A stretch of DNA of 64,000 nt from Actinostola sp. cb2023 (GCA_033675265.1 JAUJYZ010001531.1:62001-126000); one strand, 5' to 3'. Positions 1 through 13,540 are shown, numbered from the stretch's first letter. Translations and numbers: made by a program. The notes: generated by a model from the letters alone, not told the origin.

Positions 1-885
1 ATGGTTGATTCTAGTTCTTGTTTGTTGATTGTTTTTGTATGGTTGATTCTAGTTCTTGTTTGTTGATTGTTTTTGTATGATTGATTCTAGTTCTTGTTTG
101 TTGATTGTTTTTGTATGGTTGATTCTTTTGTTCTTGTTTGTTGATTGTTTTTGTATGGTTGATTCTAGTTCTTGTTTGTTGATTGTTTTTGTATGGTTGA
201 TTCTAGTTCTTGTTTGTTGATTGTTTTTGTATGATTGATTCTAGTTCTTGTTTGTTGATTGTTTTTGTGTGGTTGATTCTAGTTCTTGTTTGTTGATTGT
301 TTTTGTATGATTGATTCTAGTTCTTGTTTGTTGATTGTTTTTGTATGGTTGATTCTAGTTCTTGTTTGTTGATTGTTTTTGTGTGGTTGATTCTAGTTCT
401 TGTTTGTTGATTTTTTTTGTATGGTTGATTCTAGTTCTTGTTTGTTGATTGTTTTTGTATGGTTGATTCTAGTTCTTGTTTGTTGATTTTTTTGTATGGT
501 TGATTCTAGTTCTTGTTTGTTGATTGTTTTTGTGTGGTTGATTCTAGTTCTTGTTTGTTGATTGTTTTTGTGTGATTGATTCTAGTTCTTGTTTGTTGAT
601 TGTTTTTGTATGGTTGATTCTAGTTCTTGTTTGTTGATTGTTTTTGTGTGATTGATTCTAGTTCTTGTTTTTGATAATTTTATTGTTTTTGTATGGTTGA
701 TTCTAGTTCTTGTTTGTTGATTGTTTTTGTATGGTTGATTCTAGTTCTTGTTTGTTGATTGTTTTTGTGTGATTGATTCTAGTTCTTGTTTGTTGATAAT
801 TTTATTGTTTTTGTATGGTTGATTCTAGTTCTTGTTTGTTGATCGTTTTTGTATGGTTGATTCTAGTTCTTGTTTGTCTTTTCTT
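1..885. repeat. 38-bp minisatellite array
   Basis: About 22 head-to-tail copies of a T/G-rich 38-bp unit (starting ATGGTTGATTCTAGTTC) run from the window edge to about 885. Copies differ by single substitutions (TATGATTG against TATGGTTG, GTGTGG) and a few carry an extra GATAATTTTATTG insert near 672 and 797. The array probably continues left of the window. No coding potential is evident. Confidence 0.95.
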
Positions 886-1989
886 TTTGTTTCTAATAAC
901 ACTGTAAAGAATGTACAATATATATATGTGAGTATTATAAGCAACATTTAGTGGGCAGTTATTGGGGAGGGCCACATATCACAAAATCACTGTCGCACAA
1001 ACTTTATTTGGTAGAAATATTACACAATGTCACAAAATTACTTGTTAGGGTTACCTTCAGGTACCCAGGGTACCCAGGGTAACCTTCAACCGGGACCTTC
1101 GGACGAGAAGGCACACTTATAATAGCCTTTGCATGCATGCATGTTTCTACAGACTCTGCAGAAGCTTGGAATAAACTTCTCTCAAAAAACGGATAGATGG
1201 ATGGAGAAGAAGTTTCCAATCATCTGCAGGATCTGTAGAATCAATCAGCTATGGATGGATAGGTGATATAGAGAAACAAATCATTTTAAGTCGTTTATAC
1301 CTCATACCTCCTACATGTAGCGTTGACAGGTGACATTTCAAACTTTAGAATTGTACTCACTTTTATATTCAATAATTGTTTCTTTATGGTTTTGTGACAA
1401 GAAAAATAGATTGCCTCCACCTCTCTTGACGTATATATTCTGAAAAGTAAAAGTATACAGTTTTAGATGCATACTTTCCACACAATAATAAATAAATAGT
1501 TGTTCAAAAACTTACACTGTTTTTCCTGAGATTTTCTAGCTCAGAGTTGATGACCTCTAATTCTTGAACCTAGCGTTACAGAAAAAGAAAAAGCATTCAA
1601 ATGCAGTTATTGAATACCATTAAAACCATTAATAAAATAAAACATCTTACCTCTTTTGTCAGTGTGTTATAATTGCCATATAACATCTCTATACTTGAAT
1701 TTTTATAGCTCTCGTCCGCCATTTTAAAATAAATAACACAGGAAGCCCAAAGTAACCAAGCAAATCTATGGTGGTCACCCTGTGGTAGGGAAAATTCAAC
1801 CAATATAATTATAGCTTCTTTTTTTTTACCCAGCTCGATAGTGTCACGGACATGTTCGTCCACACAGAATGTAGAACACGTGTAGCCATGATTTTTTTAA
1901 ATTTAATTTTTTTACCGGCACGTCAAAACAAACAAGAACGTTTATTTTAATTCATCAACGCCCGGGGGGAAAGGGGAGGGGGGGGAAGG

Positions 1990-2310
1990 GGGACTCCCAT
2001 ATATAAAGTGGTGGGGATGCTCGACGGAAAACATGATCCCTAAAAAGTACCCTAGTCTCTTCCAAGTGGGCGTAATTTCCACCCCTAAGAGGTACCAAGT
2101 ATAAAACACGAATTATTTTGCGATACCCCAGACGTTTCGCAAAGCATATGTTATTTGCTGTTTATTTACTGACAGACACCCTTATTAAAGCTGAGGTACC
2201 GACTTGGTGTCTTGGTGTTCCTTCAGTTCTGAGTAAGCGGTACCAAATCTCAGATTTCAAACCCTGAAAGGTATGACGAGCATCCCCACCACTTTATATA
2301 TGGGAGTCCC
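1990..2310. mobile_element. MITE-like element with 34-bp perfect terminal inverted repeats
   Basis: Positions 1990-2023 and 2277-2310 are exact reverse complements (GGGACTCCCATATATAAAGT and onward). The roughly 320-bp element carries no ORF. A related end sequence occurs near 32418-32450 (CCCCACCACTTATATATGGGAG), and a diverged one near 59925, so this is a dispersed family. No clear target-site duplication was seen. It is probably a non-autonomous DNA transposon; the superfamily is not assigned. Confidence 0.75.
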
Positions 2311-4454
2311 AGTATTATATTACTTTCTCGCGATTTCTGCCCGTACATCAAGACATTTTACACGCAGTCTGGCTAGGATCACTCTGAGAAGTGTGACCGC
2401 CTAAAAGCGTAAACTGTCCAATTTTGCTAGTTGTATGAATAAATCACTGATATCAGATATCAAAGAAACCGAAAACGTTATCATTACTAGACGGCAATCA
2501 TGTGCCAGATCGCCATTCGTTCCGTTCACAACTTATTGAAAGATTAGAAAAACAGAAAAGTTCTGAAAATAATCGCTGAAGATTTGACTGAAGTACAAAG
2601 ACGCAGTGAGCTTGTTGGTGATACAAACATAAGGAACTGTTATTGGGAACCAACATGGCCGCCATATAACTGTTTTTCTCTCTTTCTGAATGTGACCCCA
2701 TTAACTTAATTGATAATAGAGTCAGATCATAAACTGCGTGCAATCAGAAGAATATCTTATCCGTCAGTGATCAGGACGTCCCTGGAGGCAGCAGCTATCA
2801 TGGATTCATGGTGGACAAAACGACAAAGCTGTTTCAATCAGTCAGCTATATTTCAAAGAATTTCTAATTCGTTCAGGCCATGAAACGAAAGAATTCCAAC
2901 GATCAAAAGATGCGAGTCGATGCACAGCCTGATTTGCTGCTTAGCTCTGCTACGTGAAACTATTTCAAATCCTTCACAAAGTAACTGTCAAGATATCGGA
3001 GAAAGTATGTTTCTTTAAGATCAAATTTAGATGGTTTTGACCTTTTTATCGTGTAAGCTCGGCTATGCTTGTCTTATCAATGAGTTATGCCTAACTCGTC
3101 AATACTTCCTTTATTCCCGTGTTATGACTGCATGGCGTTGTTTTTAATTATCGACGGAATTAATGTTGTTATATATGGCGTCATACTGGTAGTGAGCATT
3201 ATGACAAACATGCAACAGTTAATGCTTGTTTGACTGAATCCGTTGCGAAGTACAGTAGTACGCTTTACATATGGGAGTTAAGGTCGGGCCTGTAAGATAA
3301 TCCGCGCAAGATACAGATGCAGTCTATCTAATCGATGAAAACCTTGGCCCAACTCCTTTCTTTCTCATTGAAAAAGCATCTTCAGTTTTGCAGATTTGCA
3401 AAATCATAACCTTCAGGATTGTCAATTTAGTAGTTGGTCGCCTACCAAGACTGATCCTGTCTGTGTGGCAAAATGGGTAACTGTCTTCGTTTATAAAGTT
3501 GCACCTTAACTTGGCTGACCTCAATACCAGAGACTTCGTATTTCGCTCCTGTTTCGTGTTGAGGCTTATCGTCATCTCTGATTTGGTTGAACTCTTCCTT
3601 CATTTCTTGTCTAGTATTTGAACTCCTTCGTTCACTATGACAACGACTTCTCTTGAGCCGCTTTAAGTTGTAAAATATCTCGTCCATTGCTTTGCGCATT
3701 TCAAGTTCGTAAAAATCAGAATTGTTCATTGACATGACAAACAGTTTGTTCAAAAGTCTAAAAGTTCCTTGTCAGCTTTTCTAGTTATTTGCAATGACCG
3801 ATTCAATCCTGTCGAAGACTGGTTCAAACGTTGCCTTCTTGGTGCTTGAACAGGGCATTACTATATTATAATGCCTTGAAAGGAAAAGCCGTTCCTTATA
3901 TGACGCAGGCTTTACTGACTTTAGTCACGTTCTCGTTATGACTTCATGATAATCCGTCTTTCCTTCTACATGGCATTATGATGAGTCACATCAACATTTC
4001 TTATCCGAGTCATCGATCTACCAATCTGTGTCAACAATAGCAGAAAGGCCGATAAAAAACTGGGCTTTCAACTCATGTGCAAATGTACGCATTTGATTTC
4101 AGTAATTACACACACACAAAAACGAAAAACAACATTTTTGATCTCAACTTAAAATTAGCCGAATATATAACATATCTTAAAACGTTAACAATCTTTGCAT
4201 AAGCTACTTTTGTTGAGTATTATAAAAGTTTGTTAAAATTAATTGACCAAGGTCAGACACATATTGACGTCGGCATGAATATTGAATATATAGTCTAAAA
4301 CTAATGTATTATTAGTAATGTAGTTCGTAAGGTTTCGTCAAGCGTAATGTATTATTGTTAGTTTCTCATTGTTGACAAAGGTCATCAAACTGCGAGGGGT
4401 CGCGGTGCATTATCAGCTGCGGAAACGTCTTAACAGATGTTTGTACCACAAAGG

Positions 4455-4571
4455 CTTTCTCAGGAGGAGAGGTAGCTCAGGAGGAGAGGTGGCTCAGAGG
4501 GGAGAGGTGGCTCAGGAGGAGAGGTGGCTCAGGTGGGAGAGGTGGCTCAGAGGGGAGAGGTGGCTCAGGCT
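4455..4571. repeat. Short GAGGTGGCTCAG tandem repeat
   Basis: A purine-rich stretch with seven or so imperfect copies of GGAGAGGTGGCTCAG. The open frames across it reflect the repeat and not a gene. Confidence 0.75.
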
Positions 4572-4620
4572 CTGTCAATAACCTTACCCAAATGCAAAAA
4601 TGGGTTATATTGTAGACCAT

Positions 4621-4862
4621 TAAAAATCGTCATTTTGAGCCATTTTGTGCATTTTGCATGGCCTATAGTCAATCCATTGATAATCGTCAACAGTGGGCCT
4701 TTTTACTCATTTTGCATGGGCTATTGTCCATATAGAAAATCGTCATTTTGAGCCATTTTGTGCATTTTGCATGGCCTGTAGTCGATCCATTGATAATCGT
4801 CAACAGTGGCCCTTTTTATTCATTTTGCATGGGCAATGTAAAATCGTCCATGTAAAATCGTC
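4621..4862. repeat. Two-copy ~115-bp direct repeat
   Basis: The block starting AAATCGTCATTTTGAGCCAT near 4623 recurs near 4738 with a few differences, and a shorter third start appears near 4855. Confidence 0.7.
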
Positions 4863-5268
4863 ATTTTGAGCCATCTTTGCGAAATTGCATTGGTTATAGT
4901 ACATTGAAAATCGTCAATATTCTCATTTAGCCGGTTCCGCCAGATCCTCCCAACATTACTGTCACAGGTATCAAAGCATCGTCGGTAACTGTAGGATGGA
5001 CAGCACCACTTAGTGTACGATGTGGTAGTACGTGCAATCATTGACTACAGTTACTGATATAGTTCAAAGACCCTTCAACACTAAGAAGTCTATTACTGGT
5101 CTTACAAAGAATACAGAGAGGATATTACATGGCTGCGCAGAGATACGGAATTTATCTTCGAGTGTTGAGAAATATATCTCACGAGTGAGCGCGCGCAGCG
5201 AACGAGTGCGATATTTCTCAACATGAGAAGATAAATTCCGTATCTTCAAGCGGCCATGTAATTTACTT

Positions 5269-5637
5269 TTTATCATATAACAATCAGTAGTAGAAAACAC
5301 AGAATTTCTCTTTTTTTCGAAAAACGATATCTTCACATGTGAAGATATCAATGATGTCACCATTGGCCACTGGTAGCGGTGTTGGATACTGATGGATTTT
5401 ACGATGTTGCTATCAGCCAGTATACCACTGATTGTTATATGATGATATATCAATGATATCACTATTGGCCACTGGTAGCGGTGTTGATATGGATTTTACG
5501 ATGTTGCTATCAGCCAGTATACCACTGATTGTTATATGATGATATATCAATGATATCACTACTGGCCACTGGTAGCGGTGTTGATATGGATTTTACGATG
5601 TTGCTATCAGCCAGTATACCACTGATTGTTATATGAT
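5269..5637. mobile_element. Inverted-repeat element containing ~100-bp internal tandem copies
   Basis: The left end TATCATATAACAATCAGT near 5269 is mirrored by ACTGATTGTTATATGATA ending near 5637. Inside are three near-identical ~100-bp copies built on GGCCACTGGTAGCGGTGTTG. Just upstream (about 5125-5265) lies another imperfect palindrome: ATACGGAATTTATCTTC against GAAGATAAATTCCGTAT. No ORF is present; probably nested non-autonomous DNA elements. Confidence 0.6.
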
Positions 5638-8600
5638 AAACATTATTTTACCATATACGGTACAAAATCAAAATCATCTCAGACAACTCAGCTCCTTATT
5701 GTTCTTACCAAAAAGGCAGTACTCCCTTCCCATCGGGTATACTAGTTACATATATATAACGAGTGAATATCAACCCGTACAAAGCACTTTCTATGGTGTG
5801 ATCTCTTTCATTATTACATAACGAGAATTTTATAAACTCCAATCGATTTTTGTTTGAATCAAAACAACAGTATCTATAGATCTCTAAGGTCCTCTCCAGT
5901 TTTCAAAGTACAACATATCATTTATTTACTACATGTGATAAACTGTGTGTCAACTCTATTGTTCTCGTTTTGTAGTCTTATAGTTCATTTATTCTTTCTT
6001 ACTTACTTGACTCTCGAAACCATTTTAAAAGTTATGTTTTGGTTCTCCAACTCTTGACTTCAATACGAGTGGACACCAAAATTATTGAACAAATATCGAA
6101 ATCATTTTGCTCGCTTGAAGGCCGACTATGCTGTTCCCTGCTCTTCGTTTTTCCTCTTTCAATATTTTAATTTAAATTTTTTTTTTAAATTAAAAAATAA
6201 TTTGTCTGCTTCTCTATAAATTCATTTATAGGAGAATTAATTGAGACGAATTAATTAATTAATTAATTGGAAAGCCAATCAAGTATTTTTCTCGTTCTCT
6301 GATTGGCTAGAGATTCCAATTCTCGATGCTGATTGGTTATACTTTCACATGTGAAAAAAGCAACTACGCGAAGCTGATTGGACGTATCGCTTTTTTCACA
6401 TATAAAATATAGCGTATACATTTCTACAAATGAGCTTTTTGATATAGAATTCTTGTTATTTATGTAACAGCTGACTGATGTCCTGCAGCAATGGTTTTGA
6501 CAATGGTCAGTTGTTTTGCTCTGCAAAACGAGCATTCGGAGCCCTCGATTAACACGAAAAGATATAACCGCTGACCACCATACCGAGTTGCCGTATCTGA
6601 TTGAAAACGCCTTACTACAAGTAGCCCCGGCCCAATAAAAATGTATTGCGCAAATCGGTATCGCATTACATTAAGGCAGTAGCTAGTTCTAATGACTGTA
6701 GGTGAATATGAAACTGATATATTTTGGAATTTCTCTGATCTGAATAACTATTCGGCTAACTTGCAAAATCAATGTTAAATGTTTATTTGTAATGGTCAAT
6801 GCAACAGATGTCGACTTGAACTCTTAGTTTCAAAACAGACTGAACTAACTGAACCCTAAATGAACAAGTGCGCACTAATATAGTGTCTCAGATAGTGTCT
6901 CGATACAACTAGTTCAGTCTTTCAACCAACTGAACCAAAACATAACCTTTATCAGACATTTGTATGGTCATTTTATTTACCATTCGTGATACAACAAGCC
7001 TCCTTTGCAGGCGTTCTTAGGCTATGATACAACGGGCCTCTCAGAGTAAAAAGACAGTTATAAAGGTAGCAAAATGGGCCCGAAAACAACGAAAGAAACG
7101 AACTCGAAGTTAAACGTCTGTCATTCTTGAACTCTACTTTATATACTGATTTCGTTCTAACAACAAAACATGCAGTTATTCGTACAAAACGAACGGAAGT
7201 GAATGATGCACTCGTTTAAATAACAACTGAAGTCCTTGGAACGAAATGAACTAGACGTTAACTTAATCCAACTGAAATATACCGGTATCCGACTAGACAG
7301 ACCATTAATTTTATGGACGATACTTATTTATTTAAATTACCTTAATAAGGCCGAGGTATCGAATGGTCAAGGCGAGACTTTGTGAGACTCCGAGACAAGA
7401 CATATTTGATGCTTTTTCGCCGATTTCCCTTGTTTTCAAAATTCGAGACCCTGAGACGGCTTTTTGCGAAAAAACGAGACTTCAAGACCCGCGAAATTTG
7501 ACCGAAATTTTGCGAGTCTGACTTTTTGCGGGGACCATATCATTCGACACCCCTTTAATACGTATTTGACTCCCTAAATAAAAACAGTTCATATAGAAAT
7601 ATATTTACGCCAAAAGGTAGTTCCCGGACTTATATATAAATATGTCCAATTCAGTCAGTTCATATATATGAGCAATTTTAATTAAAATTACTTAAATAAT
7701 AATATACTTATAGCAGCCTGTTTCGTTTCTCTATGGGCTGGGAGTTTTGAAATAGTAATTACCATATGATAGAAAAGACATTGAAACGTTGGGTTTCTTG
7801 ATTTTCGACTGATTCAATGCCGTTCTCGTATTCTACTAAGATGACCCCTAGGGAGACCCCCTAGGGGTATCTGATACAAGCCACATGATGGTTGAACGAC
7901 TGACTGACAGTAGCCGGATAGACAGTAAAGGCTGGTTAGAGAGGGAAGGGTGCCATCATTCAAATCATGACCCTCCCTAAACACAGTTGCCCTCCCCCTT
8001 TTAATGATCATAAATCATTACTGAGTAAATTAATTAATATATCATTTTATCATAAAACAGCAATACTGAGGATTATCATTATTGATTGTTTTAAAATTAT
8101 ATTGCTTATAATAATTCTCCGATTATTCAAAGAGTGGACAGCGGTATCTGTCGGATAAATCCTTAGTGATTAAAATAGGTCAGTCGACGTGATGGCTCGT
8201 AAAAAATGCATGCGCGCATGAGATATCACACGTATAGTTAGTTTCTGATGAATTTGACGTTAGAATTTTCATAAACTGAAATGATTTTGAGTCTATTTCA
8301 ACAGTTCAAAACTTCTTTAGAAATCAGTTAAAGAACTCGAAGACTGGGAAGAACCAATCGCGTGTATGTATAGTTACATCAAGAGTTATATGGTTATAAT
8401 CACCGTTAACAGTTGATTTTAGATCTAAACTGGGTGTGAAAATGATTGACTCTTAGTTATACTTGATTAACTTGGAAATCATTACGAACTGATATCAACA
8501 ACATATACTCCCGCCTTCATGCCATTCTGCCAAATGATTGGTCATATTAGAACTGAAAATCCCGATAGCTTTTATTACAAGGATTGATCACGTGTGCGCG

Positions 8601-8639
8601 CAAGCGTAGATTATATTATTATTTCCCAGTCTTGAGCTC

Positions 8640-8750
8640 TTGCACATGCGCAAATCACTTACCCAAAGTGAAATCATATTTGAAGACATTAATCTTCACA
8701 TCGGACCATCTCTGTTTGGTCTGAAAGGCCAAAGCCACAAAGCCTCGGTG
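8640..8750 (+). other. Possible 5' untranslated exon of gene 1 ending at a strong donor
   Basis: A near-consensus splice donor, CGGTG|GTAAGTAT, begins at 8751. A 3' splice site (TTTCTACAG) ends at 10028, 13 bases before the gene 1 ATG, so a leader exon ending at 8750 could be spliced to it. The exon's 5' end and promoter are not determined. This is inference from splice-site quality only. Confidence 0.3.
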
Positions 8751-10041
8751 GTAAGTATAGAAGAACATATATAGATATAGTCGTAATTTTAAGAATTCAC
8801 AGATAATCATACCGCTAAGATTGATCGTAGAGAACTTCCGAATAACCAGTAAAGCACTTTGTGTCGAAACAGAGAGAAGATGAGAAAGTCAAAACAAACT
8901 AGGTTGACCTGCTGAAGCCTATAATAAACATGTAAACAAATCTCAGTGATATTAAAATGCGGAACATTTAGTTCTTTTTATTATTATTTTTTACTTTTTA
9001 ATCCATTCATGAAATCAATTTACCTGATTGGTTCAAAGTTAGATTGGTTTTAATTGCATCAGTACGTGTGAACAATACAATACGCTCATGACTTTTTACA
9101 GGTTTTTTGTTAGGGAAGAATTAAAACAAAGCAATCTCAGTACGAACGAACGAACGTTCTTATGATACCAGTTCAGATTTCGTCTAGTTCATCCTCCATT
9201 TTAGGAACCAGATCTCTTCCACAATTCCTTCAAAGAAAGTCAATAAAAATGAGCCATTTCTACCTTTCACAATCACATCTCACATAAAATACACCACCTG
9301 CTCAGTGAACGACTTTTTCACTGGGATTTCAGGTACTCTTGCCTGTCTTTACTGAATAATTAACTATTCGACACGTAAGACTTTGCTTCTAAAACCAATG
9401 CCATTTCGCCAGCATAGAGAACAGACTAAATTAAATCTGGGTAAAAATTGATGGCTGGATTTTGAGCGCAAAAATATAATTCAGGTAACATATTTTAGAT
9501 ACCTTTGGTAGTTTTAGACTGTTCTCTTAAACTTTGCCATTTGTTTTGCCAATGTTCTAATCAGAAAATGTAAATATTTTTGTTAAGACACAAGCCTTCT
9601 GGGATAAACATCAAAGACTGACATTGAAACTATAAATAATTTGACTTAAAAGAGACCTTGATTCTCATGAACATTTCTCGATTCAAAAACATAAGATTAT
9701 TAATGTGATAATCACTTGGCATAGCTCATATGGAAGTCAACCAATGTTTCGGTAAATCGATTCTGCGTTGGCCTCTGGTATTGATAGTTTGGATGATTGT
9801 TATTTTTAAAACTCATGTGTAATCTTGTGAAAGTCAGAAGGAATGTTATGACAAGTACAAGTTGTTTTATTTTATCCCGGCTCAGTACGAATTCGAAATC
9901 GGGGCGTGAAATTGCCTGATTGTGCATCTTAGACATTAATGATCTGACAACAGGAAAGGTAGCCATTTTTAATATCTCATGACAACAAAGTGAATATGGA
10001 AGTCTAATATACGCCTTTCTTTCTACAGAAATTCTGGTAAG

Positions 10042-13000
10042 ATGCTTCTTCGCGTGGGATGCGTTTTGCTGGTTTTTGTATCCCTAGCAAGTTGTCGATC
10101 ATTAAGTAAAGGTGAGGTGATTTTCATGTTTGTTGGTCAAATCCATTGGTACCTGTTCTTGTCAGAGAGAAAAGCTCAAAAGATTTCTTCTAATCTACGA
10201 ACTATTATATGACAGTTCTTAGAGTAAAGCACGTGAGATTAGAAAAGAAATACACTATAAAATGTATGCTACCTCTAAATTATCCTTGCATGGGTTATCC
10301 AATAATTAAAGGATGCAATTCTCTATTGCATCCGTATTCACTATAATATATTTTAAAATGGACCTTGATATCCATTTGATGTACGTTACCGCAAACATCG
10401 ATTAGCATCAAATATGTCTGAGTAATGCTATTTAGTTTTGCTTTGTGTTAGAATTCAAATGTAAACTTCTGATCTGATTTTAGTTCATAAAAGACAAGCT
10501 GAAACTTGTGGTGGTGGATGTCAATCAGATTGTGCTCCTGCATGTACTCTAAGTTGTTGTTCTCCTCCTACACCACCTCCACCAGGTCCACCTGGTAGTG
10601 ACGGCCCACCGGGACTTTCCGGAGCACAAGGACCTCATGGCCCTCATGGCCCTATAGGAGTACCCGGTAATGTTGGTCCTCCCGGCCCTCCAGGACCTCC
10701 GGGAAACCCTGCCGGACCTATTGGATCTAATGGATCACCGGGCCCTAATGGCCCACCGGGAACTTGTGGTCCTCTTGGTTGTCAGGGAGCACCCGGTCCG
10801 CCCGGTCCACCCGGCCCTCAATTGCCGCCAGGTCCTCCAGGTCCTCCAGGTATCTCAGGTACTCAAGGCCCCAGAGGAGTAAATGGCCCACCTGGTCCAG
10901 CAGGAGAAGTTGGTTCTTCGGGTCCTCTAGGAGGTGCTGGTTTACTTGGTATAGGTGGTAATCCTGCGGGCCCACAAGGTCCACTTGGTCCTCCCGGACC
11001 CCATGGACCAGGTGGAATGCAAGGTCCAACTGGAAATAGAGGTCCATTCGGTTCTGCAGGAGCACCAGGACCTCAAATGCCACCAGGACCGTCTGGACCT
11101 TCTGGTTCTGGTGGAGCACCAGGACCTGCAGGACCTAACGGGATCCTTGGACCTCCAGGAGAAGTTGGGCCTCCAGGACAACCCGGACCACTTGGAATTC
11201 CCGGAGCTCCAGGAAACCCCGCCGGCCCTAAAGGCCCACTTGGACCTCTAGGACCTAATGGACCAGCAGGTATACCAGGACCTATTGGAAACATGGGCCC
11301 TCCAGGCCCACCAGGCATTCCCGGACCTCAATTGCCACCGGGTCCACCTGGAGTTCCAGGTCCCAAGGGACAACCAGGACCACCAGGACTTCATGGCCCT
11401 CTTGGCCCACCCGGAGAAGTTGGACCTGTTGGACCTATTGGATCACTCGGAGGTCCTGGAGCTCAAGGAAACCCTGCCGGTCCTCAAGGTCCAAACGGAC
11501 CTCTCGGACCAAAAGGACCCACGGGAATGCAAGGACCAACTGGACAACAGGGACCTCTAGGCCCAAACGGTCCTCCCGGACCTCAATTGCCACCGGGTCC
11601 ACCAGGACCACCAGGACCAAATGGTCCAGCTGGACCCCCAGGAATCCATGGCCCTCTTGGACCACCCGGTGAGATTGGAGCTGCTGGGCTTGCTGGCCCA
11701 CTTGGTATTCCAGGAGCTCAAGGAAACCCCGCAGGTCCTCATGGTCCAAACGGACTTCCAGGACCAAAAGGACCAACAGGAATTTCAGGAGTAATTGGAG
11801 GGGCCGGCCCACAAGGACCAGCAGGTCCTCCAGGCCCTGTAATGCCTCCAGGACCTGCAGGCCCACCAGGACCAAATGGTCCAGCTGGACCCCCAGGAAC
11901 CCATGGCCCTCTTGGACCACCCGGTGAGATTGGACCTGCTGGGCTTGCTGGCCCACTTGGTATTCCAGGAGCTCAAGGAAATCCCGCAGGTTCTCAAGGT
12001 CCAAACGGACTTCCAGGACCAAAAGGACCTACAGGAATTTCAGGAGTAATTGGAGGGGCCGGTCTACAAGGACCAGCAGGTCCTCCAGGCCCTGCAATGC
12101 CTCCAGGACCACCTGGACTAAAGGGACAAGCAGGACCTCCAGGACCTCCAGGACCTCTTGGCCCTCTTGGCCCACCCGGAGAAGTTGGACCTGTTGGACC
12201 TTCTGGAACACTCGGCATTTCAGGAGCTGAAGGAAACCCTGCCGGTCCTCAAGGTCCAAATGGACTTCCCGGACCAAAAGGACCCACAGGAATGCAGGGC
12301 CAAGTTGGAGCAATAGGACTCTCAGGCCCCGCAGGGCCTACTGGACCTCAAATGCCACCGGGACAACCAGGACCACCAGGACCAAATGGGCCTGCAGGAC
12401 CCCCAGGAACCAATGGTCCTCTTGGACCATTAGGAGAGATTGGACCTTCTGGGCCATCAGGAACACTTGGAATATCTGGAGCACAAGGAAACCCTGCAGG
12501 TTCTCAAGGTCCAAGCGGACGACCAGGATCACAAGGGCCAACAGGGATGCAAGGACCATTAGGATCGAATGGCCCACAAGGACCACAAGGACCTCCAGGA
12601 CCTGCAATGCCACCTGGTCCAGCAGGACCAGCAGGGCCAATAGGTCTTGCCGGACCGCCAGGACCAAATGGGCCTCTTGGACCACCAGGAGAAGTTGGCC
12701 CCGTTGGATCCCATGGATCACATGGAATAGCGGGATGCCAAGGGAACGCTGCAGGATGCCATGGTCCACCTGGATTACTTGGACCTAAAGGAACCTTGGG
12801 AATAACAGGAGTAATTGGAGACAGTGGCCCGCAAGGTCCACCAGGCCCACCCGGACCACAAATGCCACCAGGTCCTCCTGGACCCGCTGGACCTCCGGGA
12901 CCAGTGGGACCAAACGGACCTAATGGTCAACATGGACCATCAGGAGATGTTGGTCCTGCTGGACCATCAGGTGGAGGTGGAGGTGCAGGAGAATGTCCAC

Positions 13001-13158
13001 ATGTATGTGAAACAACATGCATCGCCGACTGTCCTCCCTCTTGCTGTAAGAGATTCAAGGTTCACAAGAAATCAAAGATCAATACTATGCGCAAGAGAGA
13101 AACCAAAAAGAAGACAAAGATAGCGGGACATAAATCTATACATTCTGACAAACATTGA
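10042..13158 (+). CDS. Gene 1: giant minicollagen-like collagen with CRDs at both ends
   Basis: Exons 10042-10111 and 10484-13158 join in phase 1 to give 914 residues. A signal peptide (about 1-18) is followed by a Lys-Arg site (26-27) and Gln28, then a perfect CRD at 32-49. A short Pro stretch leads into a collagen region of about 58-852, some 265 Gly-X-Y triplets, then a second perfect CRD at 861-878 and a 36-residue Lys-rich tail. Typical minicollagens have only about 14 triplets, so this is exceptional in length. The helix is built from 85-residue (255-bp) units. Each has one Gly replaced by Met or Leu (M/L-P-P) and one single-residue insertion (G-N-P-A). The first and last units also carry Cys. 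It probably forms long trimers crosslinked by CRD disulfides in a nematocyst wall, shaft or tubule. AATAAA is at 13535. The domain calls are firm; the sub-structure it serves is inferred. Confidence 0.9.
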
Positions 13159-13534
13159 AGTTTATCGATGATTTCCAAGCGTCTCTGTGTCACCATTAGG
13201 AAATTTATAAAATACTTTATTTCTTGAACTAGGAATACTATAACAAAATCAACTTTCTTGCTAAAACTAACAAGGTAAATCAAGTAGTATCATTTTTTAG
13301 ATACTAGCATAAATTTACTATGATTAAAGTTTCACTCTGTTGAGTAGCCTCTATGATTTTTCCGTATTTATTTAAATTAATTAATAGTTTGTATTTATTT
13401 TACGCAAAACGCGTTTGAATCAAGTTCATCCGTTAGTCGACTCAAGTAAGATAAAAAATTGTTCAAGACTTGGGACCTAAAACAGTTCCATGATGTATAC
13501 ACATGAAGTTTTGTTAAAATAATTAATTGTCAAA

Positions 13535-13540
13535 AATAAA
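13535..13540 (+). terminator. Poly(A) signal, gene 1
   Basis: AATAAA about 380 bases after the gene 1 stop codon, in AT-rich sequence. Confidence 0.45.

Larger units (their letters stand above)
886..8700. other. Gene-poor stretch with no recognised gene
   Basis: Both strands hold only short open frames without signal peptides, known domains or convincing splice structure. The stretch contains MITE-like inverted repeats (1990-2310, 5269-5637), short tandem repeats at 4455-4862, and AT-rich DNA. A minus-strand 103-codon frame at 3442-3753 has a protein-like composition but matches nothing I recognise. Confidence 0.6.

Noticed and set aside
3442..3753. Minus-strand 103-residue frame with protein-like composition
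   Set aside because: No recognisable domain, no supporting exons and no homology check possible; kept only as a note.
11435..12769. Minus-strand and frame-shifted frames across the gene 1 collagen exon
   Set aside because: They are shadows of Gly-X-Y coding sequence; only the + frame continuous with the signal peptide makes sense.
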